From assembly GCA_031553685.1 (NCBI GenBank), contig JAVBLE010000053.1, positions 1-64,000 on the forward strand: 64,000 nucleotides of DNA, read 5' to 3'. Made by a program: the position numbers and the translations under genes. Source of the DNA: JAFGVL01 sp031553685 (GTDB lineage Bacteria > Bacteroidota > Bacteroidia > Bacteroidales > Paludibacteraceae). Below the pieces are notes generated by a model. It made no database searches. It was not told the DNA's origin and saw only the letters and a list, made by a program, of their open reading frames with translations. Below, one piece after another: positions 24,756-32,162 of the stretch (position 1 is the first letter of the stretch; each line of letters begins with the position of its first letter).

Positions 24756-25002
24756 AGTTTTCTTTCTTTTTTCATTATCATTTGAAACTACAGAACAATA
24801 ATTATAATAGAAACGCCTCGCTCAGCTTATTTGTTGAACAAGGCGTTTTAATTATGTATGAAATATCCATGAGCAAAAAGGCACACCAAGTACAATGACT
24901 ATAATCATGGATATTAACTCCCGTTGGTCGTTGACCTTCGGTTCCAATCTGACCATTAAAAATAAAATTATAGACAGATGAAAACTTTCAGAAGAAAATC
25001 CC

Positions 25003-25524
25003 TTACAACCCTTCCAATTCTTTGATATCTTCTTTTTCAGATTGTTTTTGCAGTTGTTCAAAATGATTGTCATCTACCACTTCATCCTTGCTAAAAATGA
25101 TTTTTCCTGTAGCAAATAGTGCGATCAATAGGGCTATTATCACTATATAGCGGGCATAGCACCATACTTTTAACTGTTTAGAAACAAATATAGATAGTAT
25201 GCCAAGCACAAGAGCAAGCACTGCGGCAGCTAATCCAAACCTTTCGAGAGGAAGCACCGTAAACACTAATGCCAAAACGGCAAAGAGCGTAGCAAAGCTA
25301 TTGAGCAATTTCTTCCAAAAATTAGTATTATGTTCTTTCAAATAGTGTTTAAACTCTACGAAAAAAGGCTTTTTGTATTTATAGTCGAAAATATCTTGCT
25401 CAATTTTCGCTTTTTGTGCAAGGTATTCTTCTTCGGTTATTGTTCCCTGTTGAAATTGCTTTTGTACTTCATTCAGTTCTTGGCTCATTACGGCATAATT
25501 GCGCGCAGGTATTTGTGTGGTCAT
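25003..25524 (-). CDS. Membrane protein with SHOCT-like N-terminus
   Basis: A protein of 173 residues. The first part, LNEVQKQFQQGTITEEEYLAQKAKIEQ, is a short helical hairpin of SHOCT-like design, often used for oligomerisation. Then come three hydrophobic segments (LLNSFATLFAVLALVFTVLP, FGLAAAVLALVLGILSIFV, YARYIVIIALLIALFATG) and an acidic tail. Function unknown. The gene stands alone, between non-coding stretches; a palindromic repeat lies upstream. Confidence 0.75.
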   Translation of the reverse strand: MTTQIPARNYAVMSQELNEVQKQFQQGTITEEEYLAQKAKIEQDIFDYKYKKPFFVEFKHYLKEHNTNFWKKLLNSFATLFAVLALVFTVLPLERFGLAAAVLALVLGILSIFVSKQLKVWCYARYIVIIALLIALFATGKIIFSKDEVVDDNHFEQLQKQSEKEDIKELEGL

Positions 25525-25545
25525 AATTTGATTGTTTGTAGAAAT

Positions 25546-25632
25546 TAACCCCCAACCCCCTTTAGGGGGCTCACAGTCAATAGTAAACTGTTTGTATTAA
25601 AACAAGTCCCCTTTAGGGGATTTAGGGGTGAT
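25546..25632. repeat. Palindromic CCCCTAAA-type intergenic repeat
   Basis: AACCCCCAACCCCCTTTAGG on the left and CCCCTTTAGGGGATTTAGGG on the right form an inverted repeat of the same family as the centre of the element at 4608-4795. Confidence 0.65.
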
Positions 25633-25638
25633 TAAAAA

Positions 25639-26382
25639 TTAATTGGCACTCGAAAGCATAAGTTGTCCGACTCCTATCGCTATGCTAAATTCCATACGAA
25701 CAGGAATTTGACGAGCATCGGCAGTAATCCACACCAAGTTTTTATCTTGTCCTTTAAGCACATCGGTTTTGGCAGAAACAGACAGTTTGTAACATTCCTT
25801 TTTACCCAATGAGGTTGTAATTGTTTCTTTCCCCATGTATTTTATATTGGCAGCAAATTCTTTTTCGTCAAAAACGATGGTGATGGGAATACTCTGTCCC
25901 GCTTTGTATTTCGAGAAATCGTAAGTGCGCACTTTGTACAACGCCGTAACAATATCCATTGATGAGCTACCTATGGAGAATTTATTGCTGCGTTCGGGAG
26001 CGGTATTTCGCTTCGATACGCTGTTTATTGTAGTGCGGGTTGTATAGGTATATTTTTCGGTTTTGGTATAATTACCTTCGGCCACATTACGCTTATATAA
26101 GCTTGGCTCAAGGGTTTGAGGGTTTGCATAGCTCTCATACAAATCGCGAACTTTGAAATAACTGTCCCATTTCGAATAAGTCGATGCTTGCATAGATAGA
26201 TGCAAAAAAGTTTTTTTGGAAGTTTGCACTGTTTTGGTTTGCAGAGTAACTTGAGCAAGATTAGTCATTATTCCACTCATTTTATACGAAACGGCATACA
26301 CTAATTTCTCGTTGGGTGTAGTCTGAGCCAATACCATCGAGCAAAACAGCAGTAAAAGTGCTATTAAAGGAAATTTTTTCAT
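25639..26382 (-). CDS. DUF3108 secreted protein
   Basis: A protein of 247 residues with a signal peptide (MKKFPLIALLLLFCSMVLAQ). The mature chain opens with NEKLVYAVSYKMSGIMTNLAQVTLQ and continues with beta strands, ending with a block on TSLGKKECYKLSVSAKTDVL and VWITADARQIPVRMEFSIAIG, which is the DUF3108 pattern. The family adopts a lipocalin-like or LolA-like beta fold and is periplasmic; its role is not known. No clear operon partner. Confidence 0.85.
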   Translation of the reverse strand: MKKFPLIALLLLFCSMVLAQTTPNEKLVYAVSYKMSGIMTNLAQVTLQTKTVQTSKKTFLHLSMQASTYSKWDSYFKVRDLYESYANPQTLEPSLYKRNVAEGNYTKTEKYTYTTRTTINSVSKRNTAPERSNKFSIGSSSMDIVTALYKVRTYDFSKYKAGQSIPITIVFDEKEFAANIKYMGKETITTSLGKKECYKLSVSAKTDVLKGQDKNLVWITADARQIPVRMEFSIAIGVGQLMLSSAN

Positions 26383-26510
26383 TCTTATATTTAAATTTTA
26401 AACCGCAAAGATAAAACTTTTATTAAAAGAAAATTGCTTATCTGCTCACACAACTGTATTTGGAATGTAATTTGGGGGCATCCCCTCCACCCCTCTCTTG
26501 CAGTCGCTGA

Positions 26511-26538
26511 GTAGAGCCGTGGCGCGCCGCGGCTCTAC
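26511..26538. repeat. REP palindrome, diverged
   Basis: A 28-bp palindrome starting GTAGAGCCGTGGCGCG and ending GGCTCTAC. Same length and same outer bases (GTAGAG/CTCTAC) as the REPs around the transposase at 61.4-62.1 kb, with a different centre. Confidence 0.6.
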
Positions 26539-26643
26539 GATATCCTATTTTGGTCTGTCTGCGGACTGCCGCTCCAATAGCGAAGCATCACGAACGCTCC
26601 AAACAATATAAACGCCCCACACAAAAAAATCCGAAAAAATCAA

Positions 26644-26651
26644 TACATTTG
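26644..26651 (+). promoter_or_regulatory. TAnnTTTG promoter for RNA copy 3
   Basis: TACATTTG, identical to the box before RNA copy 2, about 25 nt ahead of the first hairpin. Confidence 0.55.
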
Positions 26652-26674
26652 TATTTGAAATCAAAACCAATTTT

Positions 26675-26914
26675 GAATGAAATAAAAACAACCATTCTTA
26701 AAACATAAATCTTAAAAAGAAAAGCGTTTAGCTTTATTCTTGCATTCGAAATTTCGCAACTTTCAAAAGCAACAAGAGTAAGTCCGACGCTCACGCTATT
26801 GTATAATGGCGTGGGCTTACTTATTTGTTGCTAAGGTCTGCGAAAACCTCGAATGCGAATAATGTTCAAGTCCCACGCTTTTTATGTATATTAATTCGCT
26901 TTCGGGGACTTGAA
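26675..26914 (+). ncRNA. Structured RNA leader, copy 3
   Basis: Third copy of the structured RNA. Hairpin GAATG/CATTC (26675-26697, large loop); AAAAGCGT (26720-26727) complementary to ACGCTTTT (26875-26882); GCATTCGA (26742-26749) with TCGAATGC (26849-26856); TTTCGCA (26752-26758) with TGCGAAA (26839-26845); AGCAACAA (26768-26775) with TTGTTGCT (26825-26832); GTAAGTCC (26778-26785) with GGGCTTAC (26813-26820); closing stem TTCAAGTCCC (26865-26874) with GGGACTTGAA (26905-26914), whose loop contains ACGCTTTT (pseudoknot). It ends 22 nt before the lipoprotein start at 26937. Confidence 0.8.
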
Positions 26915-26936
26915 GCAACAAATAACTTCAAGTATT

Positions 26937-27395
26937 ATGAAAAAATTAAATTTTTTATTGATGAAAGCTTTGTTGGCCTTTAGTTTATTGTTTGTTATCC
27001 CTGCCTGTGGAGGAGACGATGATGACAAAGATGATGTTAGAGGTAATAATTCTGCTCAAACTGTTCTCGATCCTGAAGGAACTATTATAACACAAATTAG
27101 TAGTATCTCTGGAGGTGGAACTTTTATGGTAGATGGAACTACTGTAGGATTTAGTTCTCATCATGGGTGTTTCTACATTTCCAATGAGGCGATGATAGCA
27201 ACTGTCGGAGCTGTAAATGGATTGGGCAATATTACAACTAAGCCAACCTCAGGGTGGGTAGGCTCTGGTCAAATGCTTCCGGAAAAAGGATATGGATATG
27301 TTATAAAATTGGCTGACGGAACTTATTGTAGATTATTTGTAATGGAGAAAGTAAGCACCAATAATTTTAAAATAAAATATCAATATCCATTTTAA
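26937..27395 (+). CDS. Putative lipoprotein, unknown function
   Basis: A protein of 152 residues with a lipoprotein signal (MKKLNFLLMKALLAFSLLFV, lipobox IPAC at about 22-25) followed by an Asp-rich linker GGDDDDKDD, typical for surface lipoproteins of Bacteroidetes. The mature domain is rich in Gly and beta-prone (ISSISGGGTFMVDGTTVGFS, CFYISNEAM, KGYGYVIKLADGTYCRLFV). No family recognised. The start at 26937 is chosen over the frame start at 26910, which lies inside the RNA closing stem. A strong terminator follows, so the RNA and this gene form one unit. Confidence 0.8.
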   Translation: MKKLNFLLMKALLAFSLLFVIPACGGDDDDKDDVRGNNSAQTVLDPEGTIITQISSISGGGTFMVDGTTVGFSSHHGCFYISNEAMIATVGAVNGLGNITTKPTSGWVGSGQMLPEKGYGYVIKLADGTYCRLFVMEKVSTNNFKIKYQYPF

Positions 27396-27431
27396 CCCAT
27401 AAAAATCACAACAGCGTCGGGTTGTAAATGG

Positions 27432-27470
27432 AAAGACATTCCCAGTTTTAAAAACTGGGAATGTCTTTTT
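27432..27470 (+). terminator. Intrinsic terminator of the lipoprotein gene
   Basis: Stem AAAGACATTCCCAGTTTT/AAAACTGGGAATGTCTTT around a single A, followed by T-run; 18-bp stem. Confidence 0.85.
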
Positions 27471-27570
27471 TTTCTTCAGAAATGAACAATCTTAGTTGCG
27501 AACAATTTGTTTTTCTAAATCTTCTTGTTGTAATAATTTTATCTTACAAAGATAAGATAGAAAGACAAAA

Positions 27571-27877
27571 GGGGCTGTCTCAAAAGTCAAAATATTATTT
27601 TTGCAACTTACAATTTGTAAGTAACAGGTGCAGCGCACCGCAATCTTTGTAGCCGTGTGGCTTTAGCCCACGGAGAAAATGTAAATGCAAAATAGAACCG
27701 CGTAGCGGTGACATAATTCGCAATATAGCTATGTGTCGCCGCTACGCGGCTTGTTTATATGGATGCTTCTTTGTCCGTGGGCTAAAGCCACACGGCTACA
27801 AAGATTGCGGTGCGCTGCACCTGTTACTTACAAATCGTAAGTTGCAAAAATAATATTTTGACTTTTGAGACAGCCTC
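27571..27877. mobile_element. MITE with about 105-bp inverted arms
   Basis: Almost perfect inverted arms: GGGGCTGTCTCAAAAGTCAA on the left end and the complement of GAGGCTGTCTCAAAAGTCAA on the right end, continuing to TAGCCCACGGA and its complement in the middle. A second nested inverted pair, CCGCGTAGCGGTGACA and TGTCGCCGCTACGCGG, fills the centre. GAGGCTGTCTCAAAAG-like ends are common at insertion sequences of this phylum, so it is probably moved by a transposase encoded elsewhere. No coding capacity. Confidence 0.8.
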
Positions 27878-27995
27878 AATAAAATTAAAAAACATCTATA
27901 ACAAAAAAAAGAATTTAGACAAACTCATAATATAATTAAAAATGTCTTTACTCTTTATTCTTTTGTCTATAGTCTAGTTAAAAACACAAACCAAA

Positions 27996-28463
27996 ATGAA
28001 AAAATTAATCATCACACTCATCCCATTGGCACTATTAAGTGCCTGTCGTACACAGAAAACCGCCGAGCGGATTGTAGAAACCCGCACCGAACTAAAAGAA
28101 ATCGTACGCGACACCACCATCTATGTGCCTGCCGATAGCGCACAAGCCATTGCCCTGCTCCAATGCGACAGTATGGGTAATGTATTGATAAAGCAACTGA
28201 CGGAGTTGCAAGGAAAGCAACGGGCAAAAGCTTCCCTACAACTAAAAAACAATGCCATTATTGCCGATTGCCATTGCGACAGCACAGCCATTTACGCCAA
28301 GTTGCACGACCGCTACGAAAAAACAACTGCAAGCACCAACGAAACACAAATAAAGTATATCGAAAAACAATTGTCGTGGTGGCAAAAAACACTGATGGTT
28401 GTTGGTAGCATTGCCTTGTTTGTTCTGATCGCACCAATGATAATGGTTGTATGCAGAAGGTAA
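27996..28463 (+). CDS. Lipoprotein with C-terminal membrane segment
   Basis: A protein of 155 residues with a lipobox LLSAC (Cys17), a long helical and partly coiled-coil middle, and a C-terminal hydrophobic segment (WWQKTLMVVGSIALFVLIAPMIMVVC) ending in Arg-Arg. Two-ended anchoring with a helical rod is reminiscent of spanin-like or envelope-spanning small proteins, and similar genes occur in Bacteroidetes prophages, but no other phage gene is adjacent. Function not assigned. About 350 bp of non-coding DNA (28464-28781) without recognisable structure follow. Confidence 0.65.
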   Translation: MKKLIITLIPLALLSACRTQKTAERIVETRTELKEIVRDTTIYVPADSAQAIALLQCDSMGNVLIKQLTELQGKQRAKASLQLKNNAIIADCHCDSTAIYAKLHDRYEKTTASTNETQIKYIEKQLSWWQKTLMVVGSIALFVLIAPMIMVVCRR

Positions 28464-28781
28464 GAAAGCTGTCCGGCTTACCGGAACAATACTCCTCACA
28501 TAATACCGGAGCGTAAACTTTTACCGGCAACAAGCTTTATACAACACAGCGATGACCAGAGTAGCCATACGGCATTATCAACTACACAGCGAACAACCCT
28601 AAACACAAAGCACAAGTGTACACAGTACAAGATTACCAAACCACGAACGACCACATATGCCGGAGTAACACCATGCTGTAGAAACCACTATCAGAACAAC
28701 AGCCCAACCCTCAGACAAACGGTATAAACCCTAAATGACAAGGTTATACAATTTATGTGCATACAGTAAAAAGAATAAAAA

Positions 28782-28809
28782 AATCCTGCCTAAAAGATAA
28801 GCAGGACTT
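28782..28809 (-). terminator. Terminator of the ParE-like TA operon
   Basis: Stem AATCCTGC/GCAGGACTT around an A-rich loop; on the reverse strand it is followed by a run of seven T. It lies just after the stop codon of the gene at 28813. Confidence 0.7.
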
Positions 28810-28812
28810 ATG

Positions 28813-29136
28813 TTAAATATCTGTTATTGAATGTTGGAACACTAATTCGAGAATATAAATATCATTGCCTGCTACAGCATAAATAATAGCGACCTTTTTG
28901 TAATTGATTCGTTTTACAAACGGACCATATTTAGCAACTATACTGCTATTAGTGCAAAAAGCTACTGATGTGCCGTAATTAGCTAAGTCAAATATAGTAC
29001 TCCGGATTCCTTCAATATATCTATCAGCAATAATATTTGAACAAGATACAAAATAAACACATTCGGCTATAAAATCTAAATCATCAATTATTTCTTGACT
29101 GATATATACATTACTTTTTCTCATTCTCTGCGTCAA
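28813..29136 (-). CDS. ParE/RelE-like toxin
   Basis: A protein of 107 residues with the layout of ParE/RelE toxins: an N-terminal strand (VYISQEIIDDLDFIAECVYF), a helix with a basic end, a strand near SSIVAKYGPFVKRINYKKVAIIYAVAGNDIYILELVFQ. The closing YILELVFQH strand is typical. The identity is inferred from length, strand order and the small partner gene that overlaps it by 26 nt; catalytic residues cannot be confirmed. Confidence 0.65.
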   Translation of the reverse strand: MTQRMRKSNVYISQEIIDDLDFIAECVYFVSCSNIIADRYIEGIRSTIFDLANYGTSVAFCTNSSIVAKYGPFVKRINYKKVAIIYAVAGNDIYILELVFQHSITDI

Positions 29137-29320
29137 ATTTTGCTTTTACGCGCTTCCTAAGTTCGTCACAAAAGTAATCCACAGTATAGCCTATTACATT
29201 CCCTTGTTCATCACGCGGTATTAGCGGATGATCAACTGTTCCTATAGTCGGGTTGGACGACACTTCTTTAATGATACGCCTTCCCGCAGGACTTTTGGGA
29301 TTGATTTTAATAGTAATCAT
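29111..29320 (-). CDS. Putative antitoxin partner
   Basis: A protein of 69 residues: MITIKINPKSPAGRRIIKEV followed by a hinge with Pro and Gly and a C-terminal helix rich in Lys and Glu (VDYFCDELRKRVKAKFDAE). It overlaps the ParE-like gene start by 26 nt, suggesting translational coupling, so an antitoxin role is inferred from position. No DNA-binding fold is evident, though the short N-terminal strand plus helix could be ribbon-helix-helix-like. Confidence 0.6.
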   Translation of the reverse strand: MITIKINPKSPAGRRIIKEVSSNPTIGTVDHPLIPRDEQGNVIGYTVDYFCDELRKRVKAKFDAENEKK

Positions 29321-29416
29321 AGTAATAACTTGACATTATGATATTGATATTACAAAGATACAAAATATTTTTCTTCATATTGTAAGTCCTCAAACACTTG
29401 TAAAAAACAAATCTGC

Positions 29417-29525
29417 AAAAATCCCCGCAATCTACGGGAAATGTTTTTCTCCCGCTGATGACGCAGATATTACTCCTATTAGTCGTGATTTCCAATTCGC
29501 TGATTATTTAATCCAATCAGTACGG
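29417..29525. repeat. Interspersed repeat, copy A
   Basis: About 100 bp, highly similar to 30520-30619. The longest identical run begins AGTCGTGATTTCCAATTCGC and continues for some 40 bp. The remainder contains CGCAGAT/ATCTGCG-type words also seen at 21860-21950. The following 29526-29580 carries a GAGCTTGTCGAAGTATCGAA word shared with 31009-31050 and 32040-32085. Confidence 0.7.
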
Positions 29526-29617
29526 ACAGCGCGTGGTCACTGAGCTGCGTTGTGCTGAGCTTGTCGAAGTATCGAAGCATCGAAATGCGCCCCGTCTCTA
29601 CACAAACCCAAAACCAA

Positions 29618-29692
29618 ATGAAAAAAATCAAAAGAAAAAGTCCATCTTTGATAGACAGGTTAAATGCAAAATACTTTTCGTTGAGTTCCTAA
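29618..29692 (+). pseudogene. Remnant of a DUF6261-type gene start
   Basis: About 31 bases here, covering the leader and the first codons (MKKIKR), are identical to the leader and start of the DUF6261 gene at 31154. After that the frame runs only to a stop 24 codons in (MKKIKRKSPSLIDRLNAKYF and four more residues). It overlaps the 3' end of the minus-strand gene at 29689. Most likely a 5' fragment left by a deletion or duplication. Confidence 0.5.
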
Positions 29693-30096
29693 GCCGAAAC
29701 AACCAATAACTCGCAGCCAATTTGATGAATAACTTGGAGAATTTCTTTCTCCCGTTCGGCAGAGGGCTTTTTAGTCCCACTAATATATGCAGCTAATAAG
29801 CTTTGTTTCATTCCCATACGGCGCGAAATTGCAGATACATTCAATTCGGGATGTTCCCGAAACACCTTGGCTATGCCTATAGGCTCAGGATCGTCGTACA
29901 AAAAGCTATCAAAAGAGATATCTTCATCTATTTCGCTCCAATGTATTCCGGATACAGTTATCCTATATTTATTGCGTTGTTCGGTGGTGGCATTTTTCAA
30001 TCTTGGATACCACAGAAGTGATTGCCACAACTCTTTTTCATCATCGGTCAAGACAAATATTTTATTGTCTTCAAACCATAGTTTAGTTATCTTCAT
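29689..30096 (-). CDS. DUF2442 domain and HTH protein
   Basis: A protein of 135 residues. The N-terminal half, ITKLWFEDNKIFVLTDDEKELWQSLLWYPRL and YRITVSGIHWSEIDEDISFDSFLY, is the DUF2442 pattern. The C-terminal half is a lambda-repressor-like helix-turn-helix (NVSAISRRMGMKQSLLAAYISGTKKPS). DUF2442 proteins are typically paired with DUF4160 proteins, as is the case here, and the pair is suspected to be a toxin-antitoxin-like or regulatory module. The DUF4160 gene lies 49 bp upstream on the same strand. Confidence 0.85.
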   Translation of the reverse strand: MKITKLWFEDNKIFVLTDDEKELWQSLLWYPRLKNATTEQRNKYRITVSGIHWSEIDEDISFDSFLYDDPEPIGIAKVFREHPELNVSAISRRMGMKQSLLAAYISGTKKPSAEREKEILQVIHQIGCELLVVSA

Positions 30097-30145
30097 ACCG
30101 CTGTTTTTTTAAGAGAAGTCATATAGACTTTTAGATTTTAGAAAG

Positions 30146-30382
30146 TTATTCTCCAAAAACCTTTTTCCATTCATTCACAAAATTTTCTCTGTTTTCTTCC
30201 AAGATACTTTCTGCAAGTCTTATATCCTTGTTCTTCAAACCATTGTTGACTACCAACTTAACTGCATTCTCGATCTCAAATTTGGCTTCTCCGTCGGCAT
30301 TTTCTACATGTACATGAATTGGTTCGTGGTCTCGTGTATAGAAATGAAATCGTAAACCGAATAAGATTAATAGTGTGGGCAT
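30146..30382 (-). CDS. DUF4160 protein
   Basis: A protein of 78 residues: MPTLLILFGLRFHFYTRDHE followed by PIHVHVENADGEAKFEIE and a helical end. The HEPIHVHV segment and the FYTRDH start are hallmarks of DUF4160. It is the upstream partner of the DUF2442/HTH gene. Confidence 0.88.
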   Translation of the reverse strand: MPTLLILFGLRFHFYTRDHEPIHVHVENADGEAKFEIENAVKLVVNNGLKNKDIRLAESILEENRENFVNEWKKVFGE

Positions 30383-30519
30383 AAATGATTTGCTTTATTT
30401 TATAGTACAAATATAGGATATAATTTTATAACCTACAATATGTGGACTGATTTCTTTGTGAGAATATATAAAGCTGCTTCTACAAAACAAACTATTGAAT
30501 TTCATTCAATTGTAAAGCC

Positions 30520-30619
30520 CTTACAATCTGCGAGAAATATCATTCTTCCGCAGATGACACAGATATTACTCCTGTTAGTCGTGATTTCCAATTCGCTGAT
30601 TATTTAATCCAATCAGTAC
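30520..30619. repeat. Interspersed repeat, copy B
   Basis: Second copy of the ~100-bp block at 29417-29525. It lies in a 770-bp non-coding stretch (30383-31153) that otherwise contains the GTACAC palindromes, a promoter and short repeated words, but no gene. Confidence 0.7.
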
Positions 30620-30842
30620 AAACGCAATACTTTGCGTCTCTAATAATTAAGCGAATGATTGCTTTTGTTAAAATAAGCAGCAGAACACCATAACATATTA
30701 ACATATAGTATAGTGTACCGCTCCTGCCATTTGAACACAACACCCAAGGCAAGACAAACAGCCTAATCTTTCATATAAGCTTACAACAAAGACTTACGCC
30801 CCATAATCACATCTGCGGAAACAACACACACAATGTCACTCA

Positions 30843-30882
30843 AGTGTACACCGTGTACACTCTTGGGTACACCGTGTACACT
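30843..30882. promoter_or_regulatory. Two tandem GTACAC palindromes
   Basis: AGTGTACACCGTGTACACT (30843-30861) and GTACACCGTGTACACT (30867-30882) are palindromic sites on one stretch, 28 nt before a TATCTTTG box. They look like a double operator for a dimeric regulator. A weaker relative (AAGTGTACACAGTAC) lies near 28610. Confidence 0.6.
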
Positions 30883-30909
30883 TTCCAGGTTTTAACATTT
30901 TCGGCATAT

Positions 30910-30917
30910 TATCTTTG
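30910..30917 (+). promoter_or_regulatory. TAnnTTTG promoter, likely for the DUF6261 gene
   Basis: TATCTTTG, a perfect -7 box directly after the GTACAC palindromes. The leader to the DUF6261 start at 31154 would be about 230 nt. Confidence 0.5.
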
Positions 30918-31153
30918 CTATACAATAAAAAAACACCTCTTTCATTACTGTGTGCTGCAGAATACAGTAAATAAAAATGAAAATCTAAAGCTAGCCTCCC
31001 TCTCCTGCGGTTACTGAGCTCAGGTTACTGAGCTTGTCGAAGTATCGAAGTATGGAGAGGGTCAAAAACAAAACCAATAACGCTCCCTCTCTTGTGGAGA
31101 GGGCGGGGGTGAGGTGGGAGAGGTAAATATTCACATTTTAAACCCAAAACCAA

Positions 31154-31879
31154 ATGAAAAAAATCAAAAGACTAATCCTCAAATTTCTTCGTAACGAAGA
31201 ACATTTGCAGTACATGACCGATGCCCAAAGCCTCATCAAGCAAGCCGGAATCGAAATTCTCAACATCCCTGCCGTACTCTTTGCCGCCTTCGAAAACCTG
31301 CTCGGGCAAGAAGACGAAGCCATGGAAGTAATACGCAAAAGCACCCTGACTAAACCCATTAGCGAAGCCAACAAAAAACGCAAGAACATCTTTATAGGTT
31401 TCGAAATGTTTGTAAAGTCGAACCTGCGAAACCTCGACGAGATCAAAGCCCTCTCGGCTTCCAACATGCTTGCCGTGTTTAAACACTACAAAGCCGTGCG
31501 CAACAAAGGATACAATGAAGGCACGGCAGCTATCAACAACTTTTTGCAAGACCTCGAATACCGATGCGAAGGCGAAATAGATGTACTGATGTGCCACGGC
31601 TGGCTTACCGACCTGAGCGCTGCCAACGAAGCCTTCGATGTACTGATGAACAAACGACACTCCGAACGCGCAGAACGAACCTACTACAACCTGGTAGATG
31701 TGCGCAAGGAAATAGACCAGACCTACATGCAGCTGGTAGAGCGCATTGAAGCCACTATGCTCTTAGAACCCGCCCAAGAGATAGAAGACTTTATACACCA
31801 ACTAAACCAACGCGTAGAGTATTTTAAAAACACTGTAAAAATGCGCAAAGGGCGGGCACGAAAAGAAACGACCGTGTGA
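31154..31879 (+). CDS. DUF6261 protein
   Basis: A protein of 241 residues, almost fully helical. The opening MKKIKRLILKFLRNEEHLQY and the pattern of LRNLDEIKALSASNMLAVF fit DUF6261, a Bacteroidetes family of unknown function. Codon use is richer in G and C than in the large genes that follow. A remnant of a similar gene start lies at 29618. It stands just before the 32-50 kb island; a stretch of repeated GAGCTTGTCGAA words (31990-32090) separates them. Confidence 0.75.
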   Translation: MKKIKRLILKFLRNEEHLQYMTDAQSLIKQAGIEILNIPAVLFAAFENLLGQEDEAMEVIRKSTLTKPISEANKKRKNIFIGFEMFVKSNLRNLDEIKALSASNMLAVFKHYKAVRNKGYNEGTAAINNFLQDLEYRCEGEIDVLMCHGWLTDLSAANEAFDVLMNKRHSERAERTYYNLVDVRKEIDQTYMQLVERIEATMLLEPAQEIEDFIHQLNQRVEYFKNTVKMRKGRARKETTV

Positions 31880-31989
31880 AAAAACCGGAAGTGTAAACTG
31901 AAATGAGTAAAGAATATAGATAAAAGAATAAAGACAGAAGACAAAGAATATAGCCTTTCTGTTTGTCAATCCATATTGACATTCTCAAG

Positions 31990-32090
31990 ATACGGTTGCT
32001 GAGCTTGTGGTCAGTGAGCTTGTCGAACTGCCGAAGCACGGTTACTGAGCTGCGTTGTGCTGAGCTTGTCGAAGTATCGAAGCATTGTTC
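31990..32090. repeat. GAGCTTGTCGAA repeat cluster
   Basis: Several copies of GAGCTTGTCGAA-type words with small variations (GTCGAACTGCCGAAGCAC, GTCGAAGTATCGAAGCAT). The same words occur at 29540-29580 and 31009-31050. The cluster marks the left edge of the large-gene island. Confidence 0.6.
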
Positions 32091-32162
32091 TTTTGTCTAA
32101 AATCTAAAAGTCTATATTACATACACTTCAATTATTATTAATCAACTAAAAAATTTAAAATT

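Noticed and set aside
27996..28463. Spanin or lysis protein
   Set aside because: The two-ended anchoring is suggestive, but no holin, endolysin or other phage gene is adjacent.
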